In this document: positions 61,854 to 64,000 of the stretch, piece by piece
How the letters are laid out: each line of letters opens with the position of its first letter
Position numbering within the stretch: the first letter of the stretch is position 1
Source of the DNA: Bacillus sp. FJAT-50079
GTDB taxonomy: Bacteria > Bacillota > Bacilli > Bacillales > Bacillaceae_C
NCBI RefSeq assembly: GCF_018343515.1
Contig: NZ_JAGYPD010000003.1
Location: 388,116 to 452,115 of the forward strand
Length of the DNA: 64,000 nucleotides
Reading direction: 5' to 3'
Program-made: the position numbers and the translations under genes
Notes under the pieces: model-generated
The model's input: only the letters and a program-made list of their open reading frames with translations
Databases searched by the model: none
Told to the model about the DNA's origin: nothing

Positions 61854-62540
61854 ATGATAGACATGCAAAATGTAACAAAAAAATATTCCAATGGAATTAT
61901 TGCAGCCAATGGATTAACGATTCGCATCGATGAGGGCGAATTTCTCTATGTAGTTGGGCCAAGTGGTGCAGGAAAATCTACATTTATTAAAATGATGTAT
62001 CGTGAGGAAAAGCCAACTTCAGGCAAGATTATTGTGAATGGAATCGATTTGGCAAAGCTTAAAAATAAACAAGTACCATACTTAAGAAGAAATATCGGAG
62101 TAGTCTTTCAGGATTTCAGGTTACTTCCTACGTTAACTGTCTTTGAAAATGTGGCGTTTGCTTTAGAAGTAATTGAGCAGCGTCCGGCGGAAATAAAAAA
62201 GAAAGTAATGGAAGTACTTGAATTGGTTGGGTTGAAACATAAAGTCAGAATGCTTCCAACGGAGTTATCGGGGGGAGAACAGCAACGTGTTTCCATTGCA
62301 AGATCGATTGTAAACAAGCCTAAACTTGTCATTGCAGATGAACCTACTGGAAATCTTGATCCAGAAACGTCTTGGGAAATTATGAGTTTGTTAGAGGAAA
62401 TTAATTTGCAAGGTACGACTATTATTATGGCAACCCATAATAAAGAGATTGTTAATACAATTAAACATCGTGTTGTGGCAATTGAAGCTGGAAGAATCGT
62501 CCGTGATGAGCAACGGGGGGAATACGGATATGAAAGCTAG
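61854..62540 (+). CDS. ftsE: Cell division ATP-binding protein FtsE
   Basis: 228 aa from the ATG six bases after AGGTG, matching the usual FtsE length and start (MIDMQNVTKKY). Walker A GPSGAGKST, signature LSGGEQQRV and Walker B LVIADEPTGNLDPE. With FtsX it forms an ABC-type complex that in Bacillus switches on a cell-wall hydrolase during elongation rather than transporting a solute. Overlaps ftsX by 11 bp. Confidence 0.95.
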   Translation: MIDMQNVTKKYSNGIIAANGLTIRIDEGEFLYVVGPSGAGKSTFIKMMYREEKPTSGKIIVNGIDLAKLKNKQVPYLRRNIGVVFQDFRLLPTLTVFENVAFALEVIEQRPAEIKKKVMEVLELVGLKHKVRMLPTELSGGEQQRVSIARSIVNKPKLVIADEPTGNLDPETSWEIMSLLEEINLQGTTIIMATHNKEIVNTIKHRVVAIEAGRIVRDEQRGEYGYES

Positions 62541-63414
62541 AACGCTTCGAAGACATTTTAAAGAAAGTATCAAAAGCCTACGCCGCAACGGATGGATGAC
62601 ATTTGCTTCTGTTAGTGCAGTAACGGTTACACTTCTTCTTGTTGGTGTTTTCATCGTCATTATGATGAATATGAATAAATTTGCGCATGACATTGAAAAT
62701 GATGTTGAAATTAGAACGCATATTGACTTAACGGCAACAGTAGAAGAACAAGATCAATTAAAGCAAAAGCTTGAAAAATTACCGCTTGTTGAGTCTGTGA
62801 CATTTTCATCCAAAGAAGATGAGCTTGAACATTTAATTACAACGATGGGGAGTGCCTTTTCCCTACTAGAGCAACAAAATCCATTGCATGATGTATTTAT
62901 TGTAAAAACGAAGAAACCGACTGACACACCTAAGGTGGCTAAGGAAATCGAGAAAATGGAATTTGTTGACTCGACCGTATACGGTGAAGAAAAGGTCGAA
63001 AGTTTATTTCGCATCTTACATACGAGTCGGAATGTTGGTGTAGTTTTAATTGTAGGTCTATTATTTACTGCGATGTTTTTAATTTCTAATACAATTAAAA
63101 TTACAATTTTCGCTAGACGTCGTGAAATTGAGATTATGAAACTAGTAGGAGCGACCAATTGGTTTATTCGCTGGCCGTTTCTTTTAGAAGGAATGTGGTT
63201 AGGATTAATCGGTTCGATTATTCCAATTGCAGCAGTCGCTTCGGGCTATTATTATGCTTATGATTTTCTTGCAGCACGTATTCCAGGAGAGTTATTAAAG
63301 CCTTTAGTTTACAGTCCGTTTGTATATCAAGTAAGTCTTTTAATCCTTCTCATTGGCGTTGTTATCGGTGGTTGGGGAAGTTTTATGTCTGTTCGAAAAT
63401 TCTTAAAAATCTAG
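62530..63414 (+). CDS. ftsX: Cell division protein FtsX
   Basis: 294 aa, start at the ATG after GGGGGG inside the end of ftsE. One helix near the N-terminus (SVSAVTVTLLLVGVFIVIM), an extracellular loop of about 120 residues that contacts the hydrolase, then three helices of the FtsX/MacB fold (ARRREIEIMKLVGATNWFI). Partner of FtsE. Confidence 0.95.
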   Translation: MKARTLRRHFKESIKSLRRNGWMTFASVSAVTVTLLLVGVFIVIMMNMNKFAHDIENDVEIRTHIDLTATVEEQDQLKQKLEKLPLVESVTFSSKEDELEHLITTMGSAFSLLEQQNPLHDVFIVKTKKPTDTPKVAKEIEKMEFVDSTVYGEEKVESLFRILHTSRNVGVVLIVGLLFTAMFLISNTIKITIFARRREIEIMKLVGATNWFIRWPFLLEGMWLGLIGSIIPIAAVASGYYYAYDFLAARIPGELLKPLVYSPFVYQVSLLILLIGVVIGGWGSFMSVRKFLKI

Positions 63415-63499
63415 TCTAGCATTTAAGCTACGTTTACCCCAATAGGGGACAAAAAAACATTTTTACAAACATGTGAGAGTAAGAAAGGGGAACATTTTT

Positions 63500-64000
63500 T
63501 TGAAGAGTCGTTCATTACTTTCGTTTTCTTTAGCTGTAACATTGGGGTTTGGGGGATTATTTGCGAATACGAGCACGTCCTATGCAGCATCATTATCTGA
63601 TTTACAAAACGAAAAAAGTACAATTAATAATAAACAATCGAATGTCAACAGTTCCATTAATGAAATATCGGGACAAATTTCAGAAATTATGACTCAGCAA
63701 AATACATTAGAGGCTGAGATGAAAAAGCTTGAAATGGAAATTGCTGAAACGAATCAGAACATCCAAGCAAAAGAAACAGAGATTGCTGCAACGCAAGCAG
63801 AAATTGAAAAGTTGCGTGCAGAAATTGAAGAATTGAAGCTAAAAATCGAAAAAAGAAATGAGTTGCTGAAAGAGCGTGCTCGAAACATACAAATGAATGG
63901 CGGATCTGTGAAATACATAGATGTATTGCTAGGAGCAGAAAGTTTTAGCGACTTTATCGATCGTGTAAGTGCTGTTTCAACACTTGTGAAGGCAGATCAA
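63500..64000 (+). CDS. CwlO/PcsB/EnvC-like murein hydrolase or activator, 3' end outside window
   Basis: 167 residues visible from a TTG start after AAAGGGG. A Sec signal (residues about 1-31, ending SYAA) is followed by a long coiled coil (about 35-130) and the segment ARNIQMNGGSVKYIDVLLGA then ESFSDFIDRV, typical of the PcsB/CwlO N-terminal domain. Such proteins are activated by FtsEX, whose genes lie 85 bp upstream, so function and context agree. The catalytic domain (CHAP, NlpC/P60 or LytM) is not in the window. Confidence 0.88.
   Translation, partial: MKSRSLLSFSLAVTLGFGGLFANTSTSYAASLSDLQNEKSTINNKQSNVNSSINEISGQISEIMTQQNTLEAEMKKLEMEIAETNQNIQAKETEIAATQAEIEKLRAEIEELKLKIEKRNELLKERARNIQMNGGSVKYIDVLLGAESFSDFIDRVSAVSTLVKADQ

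Overview
The window is from a low-GC Gram-positive bacterium of the family Bacillaceae. The evidence is AGGAGG-type ribosome binding sites, sigma-A, sigma-B, sigma-D and sigma-H style promoters, CcpA (cre), Fnr and Fur boxes of Bacillus type, a SinI-like protein, and the Bacillus-like gene order flaG-fliD-fliS-fliT-hpf-secA-prfB-cccB-ftsE-ftsX at the right end. No rRNA, tRNA, prophage, insertion sequence or CRISPR array was seen. The species cannot be named from the sequence alone.

Layout. 1-5.95 kb: end of a sugar operon (ribose-type ABC importer, PfkB kinase, class II aldolase, D-lyxose isomerase). 6.2-8.7 kb: a chemoreceptor behind a sigma-D promoter and a small membrane protein. 8.9-30.3 kb: a large aromatic-catabolism island. 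Its left part runs leftward (aldehyde dehydrogenase, ACMSD-type decarboxylase, IclR regulator) and the rest rightward (CocE-type hydrolase, catechol 2,3-dioxygenase, MFS carrier, isochorismatase-like hydrolase; then a meta-cleavage operon of eight genes; then a TRAP importer with a two-subunit Rieske oxygenase). 30.4-40.1 kb: two-component system, SinI-like protein, two near-identical DoxX genes behind Fnr boxes, a truncated globin, a Fur-box gene, a 1-kb tandem repeat and a radical SAM gene. 40.1-50.8 kb: YesM/YesN-type sensor and regulator with a sugar ABC importer, a YesL-like protein and three binding lipoproteins. 50.8-64 kb: flagellar cap and chaperone genes, ribosome hibernation factor, chromate-transporter pair, secA, prfB with a programmed frameshift, cytochrome c551, ftsEX and a cut-off CwlO/PcsB-like hydrolase gene.

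How the genes work together. The island encodes a complete lower meta pathway from 2-hydroxymuconate semialdehyde to pyruvate and acetyl-CoA. It appears to have two entries that meet at that intermediate. One is 4-hydroxybenzoate -> protocatechuate -> 2,3-cleavage -> decarboxylation, the pra pathway known from Paenibacillus. The other is catechol cleaved by a VOC-type catechol 2,3-dioxygenase, with catechol possibly made by the Rieske oxygenase from a substrate brought in by the TRAP system. A 17-bp inverted repeat (GTTGC-N7-GMAAY) lies at four promoter regions of the island and is the best candidate for the IclR regulator's operator. The 34-38 kb segment looks like an oxygen- and iron-responsive group. 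The 104-bp repeats at 36.4-37.4 kb recur in a shorter block at 61.25 kb.
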